From contig JANBPK010000718.1 of the NCBI GenBank assembly GCA_027579435.1, forward strand, positions 32,231 through 96,230: a DNA stretch of 64,000 nucleotides. The letters are read 5' to 3'. The translations under genes were made by a program, and so were the position numbers. Position 1 is the first letter of the stretch, and every line of letters begins with the position of its first letter. A model generated the notes under the pieces. It made no database searches, was not told the origin of the DNA, and saw only the letters and a list, made by a program, of their open reading frames with translations. This document shows positions 11,428 through 22,800 of the stretch, piece by piece. The DNA comes from Candolleomyces eurysporus (Eukaryota > Basidiomycota > Agaricomycetes > Agaricales > Psathyrellaceae).

Positions 11428-12951
11428 TCACCTCAACTTGGCCTTTGCAAGGTACTCCTTGACAACATTTGGTGCATCCTGCATCAAACTTGATTCAAAT
11501 TCCCAAGTAGCATCCTTGTCTGCATAACCCTTCCAATACACAAAGAATTCTAGCCCATTTGCTCCTCGCTGATGTGCACCGATCCTGCTAATCTCGTAGC
11601 GCTTCTCTACTACCAACGGGCCTGGCCGAATCCGCGGGATACGACGGCTAGGATGAGACCAGGCTTTCGGCAGAGTGGGTTTAGGTGGGTACACCCTCCC
11701 CGAAGGTTTATATTCCCTCTTCATCTGCTTCCTTGCGTCTCGTCCTTTCACCGAAGGGAACTTCATGCGAGCATATTTATCCACTTCGCAAATGGCATGT
11801 TCCATGTCCGAAATGTCCAGAGGCAGCTTCTTGGGTCCGAGGCCGGAAAATGTGATCCCGAGCCGCTGGAAATGTTCGTTTTGAGTTTTGACGAACCACC
11901 GGAAGACGTCAACGCCGAAATCTTTGTTGTTGGCCAATTCTTGTTTCATACGCGGGCCGAACATCTTGATGAGGCCCGAGATGGAGCCAGGGCCGGTAAT
12001 GGAAAAATCGTTGGGGTGGAAATTGAGGACGGAGGTGTAGGAGAGATTGAGCATCAATTGGTAGGTGGTGAAGTCCCCCATTCCGGGAAATGAAATCAAG
12101 TATTCGTATACGTCTGCCATGCTCGGCGCGCCCAAAAGTTTCTCCGGTAATTGATTTTCCATGAGCGCTTCTAATAGGCAAAGATGGTTCATGAACGTGT
12201 CCTTGAAGCCGAAGTGGGGTCCGGGTTTTTGGAAGGCCCCCGTGTATAAGGTTTGGCCTTGGGATTTTAATGCCAAGAGCACAGCTTGATACTTTTCGCG
12301 CGAATAGGTGGACCATTTTAGGGGGCCGAGTTTGGCAACGAGCGCTTCCCAGGTTTCGATTTTGGTAAAAGTGTTGAAGAGCAGAACGCGGAAAACAACT
12401 TCTTTGGGATCTTGGGAACCTTTTTGTATTACTTCGGTGATAATATATTGCGTGACCCTATCCAGGACGCGATATGGACAGCAGAAATAATATTTCTGGA
12501 GAATGGGGTCGTCTGTCCACCTAGTATGGCAAGAGGGTTAAGCGCTGACGCTAAAACCGAAACGAATATTAAACTATACGCACGGTGACGCCTCACCTGC
12601 CCGGCGCCTGTCATCCATCGCTTTACGTTCCGCCACCCAGTACCAAAACGCGTCGAAAACCTTGGTCGGTTTAAGAATGATGCCATTAATCTTGACGAAA
12701 GACAAAGAGCATTTTTCTGCAGGCCCAGAGGTCTTTTGTTTCGGTTTTGACGCGACCGAGACAGACTCTGGCACCTGGAAAATATAGCAGTCGATGAGGT
12801 CCGTAAGATCGGACGCCTCCGACCCGTCTGCGTCTCGGGACGTCAAGCTGTCACAGAGACTGACGGACCGCGACATTGAAGACCTTGCGCGCTGTTTCGG
12901 GTCGAGAAGCCTGTGCGCCGACAGCGTTTGGCTTCGACGTGTCGGTGGCAT
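11428..12951 (-). CDS. 5-hmdU DNA kinase-type helical domain protein with C-terminal chromodomain
   Basis: Two exons (12951-12584 and 12520-11428) give a 486-residue protein; the 63-nt intron falls inside SP|WTDDPILQKYYF. The N-terminus (about 1-95) is basic, Ser-rich and variable. The central part (about 100-380) matches the helical domain named after phage 5-hydroxymethyl-dU DNA kinases (HMUDK_hel). Signatures are FWYWVAERKAMDDRRRAGE, WTDDPILQKYYF, YRVLDRVTQYI, VVFRVLLFNTFTKIETWE, FPGMGDFTTYQLMLNLSY, GPGSISGLIKMFG and SDMEHAICEVDKYARMK. The C-terminus (about 425-486) is a chromodomain: YEISRIGAHQRGANG, FFVYWKGYADKDATWE. I see no P-loop kinase domain. Related basidiomycete proteins exist but their function is unknown; targeting to chromatin or modified bases is inference. 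Confidence 0.82.
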
Positions 12952-13882
12952 GGTCGCGACACGATAATAGCGCGTTCGAGAACGGTGAAACTACATNAAA
13001 AAGACGCGGTCAGTAATTTAGAAAGGTTCTTTGGGGGTAATATTAGACAAACTCACCGAAGGACGAGGGCGTTCTAGAGCAAAATTGAATTATGAGGAGC
13101 GCTGCGCTGGCGGTGGTTCGGAAAGACGAGCGTCGCTGTCACGCCAGGGTCTTAAGTTCATATCTCACGTGTAACCGTCATATACGCGGCGTTCGAGGGA
13201 GGCTATTTCAACCATCCTTTTTGGATCTGAGGGCTGAGCTCTTCGAAAGCCAGGATAACTGTGCGCATAGTGAAATTTTCCGAGGCGTTTGGCAAGTGAC
13301 AAGAATGAAACATTCATAACGACTCAACATACAAGCTGCCCGTCCAACGCCCAGATAAATCGGTCCCTAATATTAGGAGTGCCATAGTGTAGAGGGTATA
13401 AGTCTAACCTGAAGAGCCGTTGAGCCCGTTGAATATTTTCCAAGCTGACGATGGTGTCGCAATGCCGCAACCCGACCCCGAGCGCGCAACAATGCCGGCA
13501 CGCGTTGTTTGTAATGAAAGGGAAGACCAAATACGGAGCTTGGTTCTCTGGGGAGGTTTCTCTGCATCTGTATCACCTTCAAATCGACAGATAAACTCCC
13601 AGATATGTTCTGAGCTGAATCACAGAAAATGGCCGCCCCCAGGACGACGACTGCAGCGAAGGGCGTTCCCAAACAAGAGCAATCAAAAGCGATAAGATAA
13701 GATGCCGAAAACGGATTTAATTCATTCTTGCTGTGCAAAATGTGACTCGTTTGCCTTGGATTTTATTCCCTAAAGCCCATTTTTAAGATTGATTTCAGAT
13801 ACCGATAGTCACGATAGCGGGACTCTGGTGCCGGGCCAACTTGCGACTTTCCAGTCCTTGTTTTTCTGCCCCCTTCTCCAAC
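12952..13882. promoter_or_regulatory. divergent intergenic region, HMUDK-chromo gene / leucyl-tRNA synthetase
   Basis: 931 bp lie between two divergent start codons. Open frames on both strands show no recognisable domain or consistent splice pattern. One N lies at 12997. I see no supported gene; promoters of both flanking genes must lie here. Confidence 0.5.
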
Positions 13883-16800
13883 ATGGCCCAGACCATCGAG
13901 CTGGCCCAGGTATGTCCTCCTCCTCGTCCCTTGGCGCCCGCTCACCACTCTCCAGACGGCCAAGCGAGACTACCTCAAAACTCTCGAGAAGAAACACCAA
14001 GATCGATGGCAGAAGGAGCGTGTCTTCGAGGTCAACGCCCCTCGTCCTGAGGAGCTCGCTGGCCTCTCCAAGGCCGAGCTCAAGGAAAAGCACCCCAAGT
14101 GGTTCGGGAACTATCCATACCCATACATGAACGGAAGCCTCCATCTCGGACACGCCTTTACCATTTCCAAGATCGAGTTCGCTGCTGGGTACCAGAGGAT
14201 GCTGGGCAAGCGTGTCCTCTTCCCCCACGGATTCCATGTCACCGGCATGCCTATCAAGGTGCGTATGACTCTACGTTGTCATTCGTATGGCTTCCTAAGT
14301 CTCCCTAGGCTTCTTCGGATAAAATCATTCGAGAGATAGAACTCTTTGGTCAAGACTTTGAAAACTTTGAAGAGGTCCAGGCACGGATAGAGGCGGAGGC
14401 GGAGAAGGAGAGAGAGAAGGAGGAGGCTGCGTCACAGGACAAGACCAAAGCNAAAAAAGGGAAAACTCGTCGCAAAATCCACCGGCTTGACCTACCAATT
14501 CCAAATCATGGAATCCATTGGCGTTCCCCGTTCTGAAATCAAAAAATTCGCCGACCCTCTGTACTGGCTCACCTACTTCCCTCCCATCGCCATCGTAAGT
14601 ACACTTCCGCTCGCGTCTCATCACTCGGCTCAATAATCTCCAGAACGACAACAACGCATTCGGTGCTCGAATCGACTGGCGACGAAGCTTCCTCACCACC
14701 GACGCCAACCCTTACTACGATGCCTTCGTGCGCTGGCAGGTCAACAAACTTTACAAACTCGGCAAGATCAAGTTCGGCGAACGCTACACCATCTACAGTC
14801 CCAAGGACGGTCAACCCTGTATGGACCACGACCGTCAAGATGGAGAAGGTATTGGTCCCCAGGAATACACCGGTGTCAAGATGGAAGTCGTCCAATGGAG
14901 TCCCGAGGCTGAGGCCTTGATCAGCAACAAGGCCGGCAACCGGAAGGTCTACTTGGTAGCAGCCACCCTCCGACCCGAGACCATGTATGGCCAGACAAAT
15001 TGCTTCGTCGGAACCGGAATCAAGTACGGAGTGTTTGCTGTCAACGACAAGGAGGCCTATGTCTGCACCGTTCGTGCTGCTCGCAACATGGCCTTCCAGG
15101 GTGTCATCACTCCTCGGGGCAATATCGAGCAGCTGGCCGAACTTCCGGGATCCACCATCGTCGGTAGCAAGATCAAGGCACCATTCGCTATTAACCCTGA
15201 AGTCTACGTTTTGCCTATGGACAACGTCTTGGCTACCAAGGTACGTCGCTCATTTCCATAGTAGGCGACCAATGACTCACTGCTCTAAAGGGAACTGGTG
15301 TTGTTACTTCTGTGCCTTCTGACTCACCCGATGACTACCAAACTCTCATGGACCTGCGCAAGAAGCCCGAGTTTTACAAGATCGATCCATCATGGGCTGC
15401 CATCGACCCCGTCCCCGTGATCTCCACTCCAGCCTACGGCGACATGACTGCTCCTGCTATCGTCAAGCAGCTCAAGATCCAGTCTCAAAAGGATACCAAG
15501 CAGCTTGCCGAAGCCAAGGAGATCGCGTACAAGGAAGGATTCTATAACGGCAAGATGATCGTTGGCGAGTACAAAGGCGAGCCTGTGCAGGAGGCCAAAG
15601 TCAAAGTCCGGGACAGCATGATCAAGGCTGGATTGGCGTTTGCGTATGCGGAGCCCGAAGGCTTTGTCCTTTCGCGTAGTGCGGATGAGTGTGTTGTTGC
15701 ACTCATGGATCAGTGGTATTTGGATTATGGCGAGGCTGAGTGGAAGAAGCAAACCGAAGGGTGCGTATTTTTCTCTCATCTACCATGACGAGGAGGCTGG
15801 TGTTCTGATCAATGGGTTGTTCGATTCGACGCAGGTTGCTGGCCAAGATGAACACGTACACCCCCGAGACCCGGCATGCTTTCCAGAAGACTTTGGATTG
15901 GCTGAACAAGTGGGCTTGTGCGCGAACCTATGGGTTGGGATCCAAACTGCCTTGGGACACTCATTTCTTGGTCGAGTCGTTGAGTGATTCGACGATTTAC
16001 ATGAGCTACTATACCGTTGCCCAGCTCTTGCACGGTGCGTCTATCCTTACTTGACCAAACCGTTCCTTGCTAAAGACGGGTATAATTTTCACAGAGAACA
16101 GCCTGGATGGTAGCAAACCCGGTCCTCTGGGCATCACCGCCGACCAAATGACCGACGAAGTTTGGGAATACATCTTCTGCAACGGACCCTGGCCCGACCC
16201 AGCCCCTCTCCCTAAAGAAAAAGCCGACGCTCTCAAACACGAGTACGAGTACTTCTACCCCTTCGACATCCGGTCCTCCGCCAAGGATCTGGTTCCCAAC
16301 CATTTGACCTTCGCTCTGTATAATCACGCCGCTTTGTTCCCTGAAGACAAGTGGCCTCTGAGTATGAGGACCAACGGGCATTTGATGTTGAATGGGAAGA
16401 AGATGTCGAAGAGTACCGGTAACTCGTTGACGCTTCGGGAGGCGATTGAGAAGTTTGGCGCGGATGCGACGAGGTTGTCCCTGGCTGATGCTGGCGATGG
16501 ATTGGAAGATGCCAACTTCGAGGAGAAGACCGCGAACGCGAACATTTTGCGTGTGCATACGCTTTTGGGCTGGTGTGAGGTGCGTATTCCGTGGATAACT
16601 TTGGAAACCTGAGATGGCGATTGACGATTGGATTTCGTTTGCAGGATATGGTCAAGGATCAGGCTAACTTGAGGACTGGACCACGGAATTACCATGATAC
16701 CGTGTTCGAGAACGAGGTCAACGATCTGATCAATATCACTCACAGTCACTACGAAGCGTGAGTAGTTTCCTTTCACCCACAGCGTTATCTTTATACTCAT

Positions 16801-17684
16801 GGCAAATCTAGCACAAACTACAAGGACGCCTTGAAGTACGGCTTCTACGAACTCCAAAGCGCTCGAGACTGGTACCGTGAAGTCACCGGCGACGTCGGTA
16901 TGCACCGCGACCTCGTCCTCTACTGGATCCGCACTGCCGCCCTCCTCATCACCCCCATCGCCCCTCACTTTGCCGAACAAATCTGGTCCGACATCCTCTC
17001 CGAACCCAAATCTATTCAACATGCACTCTGGCCTACACCATCCACGCCCGTTGATCCTACCATCATTGAAGCGGGATTGTATATGCGGGGCACTATCAAG
17101 ACCATCCGTGACGCTGAAACCAACTTGCTGAGGATGCTCCAAAAAGCGGCCAAAGGCAAGAAGGTGAACACGGATAGTGCGCCTTTCGACCCGAAGAAGC
17201 CGAAGAGTGTGAGGATCTATGTGGCGAAGGAGTTCCCCGAGTGGCAGAATACGGCTGTGCAGACTGTGAAGGATGCGTATGATGAGAAGGAGGATAAGGT
17301 GGATGATGCCAAGGTTAGGCAGCTGCTTGTGGAGAATGGGTTGATTAAGGATAAGAGGGTTATGCCGTTTATTCAGGCGTTCAAGGTTAGTACTCCCACT
17401 CTCTTTCCCGTAACCCAAGGCGATTGACTGACGATGATGCGCAGAAACGAATGGCCCAGTATGGTGCTCAAACCGCTTTCCGACGTACTCTTCCCTTCTC
17501 GGAGAGCGCGGTTCTGCAAGAGTTGCTGCCCTACCTCAAGAAGTCGCTGAATCTTGTGGATGCGGAGGTCTTGTCGGTTGAAGAGGCGAAGCAGCACGAG
17601 GACGAGCCTGGGTTCACGAAGAGCATCATTGACACTTCGGAGCCTGGCGCACCTGCGTTCGAGTACCGCAATGTCACTGTTTGA
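13883..17684 (+). CDS. CDC60: cytosolic leucyl-tRNA synthetase
   Basis: Class I aminoacyl-tRNA synthetase charging tRNA-Leu in the cytosol. The start MAQTIELAQ is a nine-residue exon (13883-13909) followed by a 46-nt intron. The HIGH-type motif appears in [19 protein letters not shown]. The CP1 editing region (about 14.8-15.7 kb) includes [19 protein letters not shown]. The KMSKS loop reads [19 protein letters not shown], followed by [12 protein letters not shown] and an anticodon-binding/C-terminal region ending in EYRNVTV. The archaeal/eukaryotic-type architecture and about 1100 residues exclude the mitochondrial enzyme; no targeting peptide is seen. The N at 14452 sits at a frame slip: dropping it restores [17 protein letters not shown], which matches the family. 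At least seven introns interrupt the gene. Confidence 0.93.
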
Positions 17685-17981
17685 GTCGAGTAGTTAAGTA
17701 CAATAGAAGTCATATATACATATCGTTTTCCTTTTACCTCCATCGTATATGGTAAATCTTAACGCGGTTGCTAGTAAGGTTGGCTGCACTCCTATCATTT
17801 CTGTCACGGACGCGTTACGACTTGATGTGACGCGACGCGTCGCGGGCTTTCCACGGTTCACGCGCAGTGATGACGATGAGCAAATATCGGCAGTGCGCGT
17901 TGCTGGCATTAGCGACCACATCATCTTCCTCAAGGCAACCTCGACCACCACCACCACCACCACCGCCACGAGGCAATCGTC

Positions 17982-19426
17982 ATGCCTGGACCGTCTAATC
18001 CCAAACGGAGGAAGAACAAGGCGAATGGGAAGAAGCAGCAGCAGAAACGGACCGGCGAGTCCAGCGCGAAACCAAGCACACTGAATGGGAAGCTCTCACC
18101 AGAGATACCGCGGAAAACTCTACCGCCATCCCAGCAGCAGCAGCCGAAGCGGGGAGAGCAATCGGCTCCCCTACCAGCGTCGAAGCAATCTCGGACAGTA
18201 CCATCTCAGAAACCTCCACAGCGAACATTACGGTCGAAGGTAACGCCGCCCACTTGCGTTACCGACGACTCAAGCTACCCACCTTCACCTCTCCTCACAC
18301 CTCCACCTACAGGCTCTTCTTCATCCCCCCTACTCGATTCGCAAATTCTACATCACAATCCCGAGTCAACTTCTAATTCATCTACATCCTACTATGATTA
18401 TATCGAATCGTATTACGACAAGTACTACCAACACATTACCGCGGCAACACTGAAGAGCTCAAGGACGAGGATCGTACCGGAGGAATTTACGGATGTGATT
18501 GAGAAGGTGCTGAAGAAGCCGCCTGTTATACACGATCCGGGGAATGGACCGAGGGTGAGGGATGTTAAAGGGTTTTTGAAGTCTGAGTTCTTTGCTCAGA
18601 TGCCTGCGTTTGATGTGAGTCCCTCAATCAATTCGAACGACGAGGTTAGAGGCGCGGTTTGTGACGGCTGAATGATAACACAGGACCCATTATGTGCAGA
18701 GTTCGCGCAAGAGGAAGTGCTGCAGATGTTGCAAACTGTTCTACCGGAGGAGGTAGCTACGGTACGTAGTGGGCCTACCTCACTCGACTTACCTACCCCC
18801 TCCGCCGTAACTCATGTGTGTGTTTGTCTGCAGATTCTTTGGTACAATAAGAGCCGAGCTACAAGCAGGATCTGTCCCGCTTGTCAGCGGCTCTACCGTT
18901 TGGGAGATACGCTCCCTGATCACGACGTAGGGAGCGAGCAGGCTTCTGCGGGAGGCCCTAAACCTGCGCCTCCCCAGCTTAGACTGGAGCAGCAAATAAG
19001 TGGGATATGTACGTGTGCTCTTCTTCCCTCTGTTCTCTCCCTCACGAGACAACGTACCGACTTGATATGCTGATATGCTACATCCCCCCTCTAGGCTCCC
19101 CAGTCTGCTTCGTCCTAGCATCCTTCACCTTCCCAGGTGCCATAAAAGGTGCATGGGGCAAGATGGCAGAGGAAATCGACGACCAATCTTGGGACCTGCT
19201 CAACGCTTCGGATACTCGAGCTCGGAGTCAAAGCGATACGAGCTACGCCCTTGGTATGATCGTCCGTATGACGAGGCTGCATGATCTCGGCCTTGGGCAG
19301 TTGTGCTTCGGTCCTGAGGAGGTCGAAGCGCTGGCAGTGCCTGAACCCCATCACGAAGAGGATGGCAAGAGCAGAGTTACTCCTGGTACTAGCCCTGCTG
19401 CTGTCCCCCCGATTGGTGCTTCGTAG
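17982..19426 (+). CDS. uncharacterised protein with a CxxC motif
   Basis: Four exons join in frame: 17982-18614, 18684-18761, 18834-19008 and 19095-19426, about 405 residues. The first 130 residues are low complexity: basic Lys/Gln-rich (KRRKNKANGKKQQQKR, a possible nuclear signal), then Pro/Ser-rich. A folded-looking part follows with YYDKYYQHITAATLKSSRTR, IVPEEFTDVIEKVLKKPP, EFAQEEVLQMLQTVLP, SRICPACQRLYRLGD and ASFTFPGAIKGAWGKMAEE. The single CPAC could be half of a zinc-binding site, but no second pair is obvious. I do not recognise the family. The clean splice joints and sustained frame support a real gene. It starts about 300 bp after the synthetase stop codon, on the same strand. Confidence 0.75.
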
Positions 19427-19849
19427 CAAAGATATTTATAGGGNTTTTTTCTCGTAACAGACTTTGGTGAAGTCATTTGTTTTTTATATATTTGTATTTG
19501 GTGAGTGGGTGAAAGCGTGCCATATATGATGGGAAGCTCACTCGCATCCGTCCAGGTGCTATCTGAATGCCGCTTTCGATCTGGGATATCGTGTATTTAT
19601 CAGCATTTATCTTCCCATAATTCGAGCTCGAGTTCGCGTCTTCCTCTCAGATACCGGTGAGGTCGGACATACGGCGGTCTACTGTTTTCCGCCCGAGCGT
19701 TGCAGATATAGACTAAGACACCCAGCCGCAGGGTCACGGGATGCATTTCGATGATCAGACTGCCTCGAGGCTCTCACCGCAACTTAAACTCGGACCACCA
19801 TCCACTGTCAAAGCTTTGCCATCTAACCAAGCTATTCAAACCAACCAAC
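19427..19849. other. intergenic region upstream of the STAND gene
   Basis: Holds the 3' end of the preceding transcript and the promoter of the NACHT/WD40 gene. No coding frame is supported. One N at 19444 lies in a T-run. Confidence 0.5.
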
Positions 19850-22800
19850 ATGTCTGAATTTACTCATTCCACAGGAAGAGAAAATCGTGTTACTCCTGCC
19901 GACAACCCGGAGCGCAACACGCCGATCCAGTCTCGTGCTGCGACGCCAGGCGCCGATGCCAATCGAACCCCTAGCAAAGCCAGGGGATTTAGAGTGTGGA
20001 TGGGGGAGAACTATGACAAAGGGAGGGCTAAGGTGGAAAGGGGCGTGCAGAAGGTGGAGAAGGGTGTCAAGTCGTTGCTCAATCAAGGCAACCCGAAGAA
20101 CGAAGGAGAGGGGGAAACAAGTCCTCAATATATCGTCGGTGTAGCTGCTTCAGGACAGAGCGACAACGCCAATATTGAAGGTAGACTCAGTAGGGACGGG
20201 GAAGCGGCCGGTGAGATGGGCGCTGTCGACACTCTTGCGAGCGGCGCGGGTGTAACGACTCTGGCAGCGGAGGAGGCTCTCGAGGTCCCCGCTGAGTTTG
20301 AAACTGGTCAAAAAGCAGCACCATTCCTCCCCCAGCCCCACGCTGCGTATACTTCAGCTGCAGAAGACGAGCATACCCCTTCGCCAGAGACCGCGTTCAC
20401 TTCAATCGCTCCGAAGCTTTTTTTGGATGAAGACAAGGCTGCTACTATTGAAGATACCCTGGTCGCCATGGGTGTGGGTTCCGGCGCGGTGCGACAGGAC
20501 GACAACTCCCTTGCCACTGTTGCAGGCGAACCGGAACCAGATGCTATGGGCGCTGTTTCTCTGGCCCATAGTGCTGAGACTGTCCCGCCCCCCACCCCTG
20601 CCAACAACCTTCAAGGGACAGTGTCATCTGGCATTCAGCCCCAAGCGACCCTTCTTTCGGTTGCTACGGACGACGACAGTAATCCTTTGCAGAAGACCGT
20701 GATTGCCTCCACTATCTTGGCGCCCGTTCTAGCCGAGGAGAAGGGTGGTGATCATACTCTGCCAGAAGGCATTGAAGGTCCGCCCGTTCCTGCGCCAGAG
20801 ATGGTTCGCAGCGCCATGAATGAGTCGACGGCATTCAAGAATGCCTTGGGTATCGCTATAGCCATCATTCCGGAGGCGTTCAAAGGTCCGGCTGAAGCAT
20901 TACTGAAAGTGATGGATGTCATCGAGGTATGCGTAATTTCTACTTTTGTTTCGTGCATGTTGCCCAAGCGTTGCATAGAAAGTCGATTCCAATGAGGAAG
21001 AAGTAGAGATTTTGAAGAAACGGTGTGATCTCCTGCGCTCGAGTCTTGTAAACGCTGTCAAGGGGAAGGATACCAAGTTCCTATCGGAGGATCTGAAGGA
21101 TAGTATTGGGCGTCTCGTGATGTACGTACATTCCGTTGGATACTCAGTCAACATTCAAGTAACCTTCTGGCTACAGGGGGTTATGTGATACTTTGGAGGC
21201 TGCAAATCAGGAGAAGTCAAAGGGAGTTGCAGCATATGTGCTGGCAGAGGACAATATTGAAATTCTCAAGCATGCAAACAAGAAACTTGATGAACTCTTG
21301 CAATGCTTTTGGGTATGCTTCTCACAACCCTATTATATCCTTGCAATAACAACTCACTTATTCTTGACAGATTGAGAATCATATTGCAGGGACAGTTGTC
21401 TTGAGTGACATTCTTGCCACTGTTCAAGACCAGGGAGGGTGGATGCAGGGTCTCTCTGTAAATGACAAGCACTTTGAGGTTTGTTCTCAGTGTCTGTTCA
21501 TCAACATTTTTATTGACCAGACAAGCAGAATGCTGCTCTTGACCAACTCAAGCGGGTTTATAATGCTGCTTATGACTCACAGAAGGTTGCAAACAAGATT
21601 GTGTCATGCCTTGAAGGTACCTGTTCCACACTCTTGGCTAATATTGGGCACTGGATGAGTGGTTCCATTTCTGATGGCCACAACACTCCACTTTATGTGC
21701 TTGATGGTATTGCTGGGGTTGGAAAATCTACTGTGGCCATGACTGTAGCACAGCGTGCAGCAGGCATTAACTCTCTTGGGGCAACTTTCTTCTTTTCTCG
21801 AGATCAGGAGAATCGGAACAATGCTTCATGCTTTGTGCAAACCATTGCTTACCAGCTTGCTTGCTATGATACATCTTATGGGAGAGCTATTGGAGATGCC
21901 ATTACTTGCAATCCTGAAGCTCTAGGCACAGTTCTCACTCAGCAGTTCAACTTGCTTGTTGCTAAGCCACTCTGTCTACTGCTTGAGCAAAGAGCAACCC
22001 CACTTGTTCTGGTATTTGATGCTCTGAATGAATGTGTTGAACCTGATGCCTCAGCTGTTTTGAGGCTTCTTATACTTTCAGTCTCTCAGCTGCCAAACAT
22101 CAAGATCTTTCTAACCACTCGACCAGAGCCAGGACTGGCAAACATGTATATGGGAACCAAAAAAGCATATGTCTTTCAGCTTTCTGCCATGGAAGACCTG
22201 ATGGTTGAAAGGGATATTTCTCTGTATGTGGATTATTGTCTGTCCCCACTCAACATGCAAAATGTTCTAGGAGATTCATATGATTCTCACTGGCAACCAA
22301 CAGCAGAGCAAAAGAAAAGACTTGTCCAAATGTCAGGAAAGCACTTCATTTTTGCAGCCACTGCTGTCAAATTTATCCTTGATCCAAATCACCTTGATCC
22401 TGAAGGACAATTTGATAGGCTTTTAACCCAGCAGTCCCACAGAACTGGTGCTCTATCAGAATTGGATGGTGTATATTTGCATGTTTTGAAATCTGCCAAG
22501 CCACCCAAAGATGTAGAAGAGTGGCTTAATAGATTTCAGCAGATTGTTGGGGCTATTCTTGTTCTTCAAACTCCTCTTTCTGCTCTGGCTTTAGCAAAGC
22601 TACTGAACAAAGAACCCAGCACTATTAGGACAACTTTGGTTGACCTTCATCCAATCATTCCTCCTCTGGGTGAAGGCTCTGCTCTCACATACAAAGTTCA
22701 ACACAAATCTTTCCTTGACTTTATCACTGGCTCCTCTTGTCCCTCTGAATTTCAAATCATAGAAAAAGAGCATCATTTGCACTTAGCCAAGTGTTGCCTG

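Noticed and set aside
16324..17418. Minus-strand open frame of 364 codons
   Set aside because: It crosses exons and introns of the leucyl-tRNA synthetase in antisense and has no recognisable domain.
22600..22782. Possible intron at the STAND frameshift in place of an error
   Set aside because: No GT-AG pair around the A9 run removes the shift while keeping the conserved flanking residues; a one-base difference explains it more simply.
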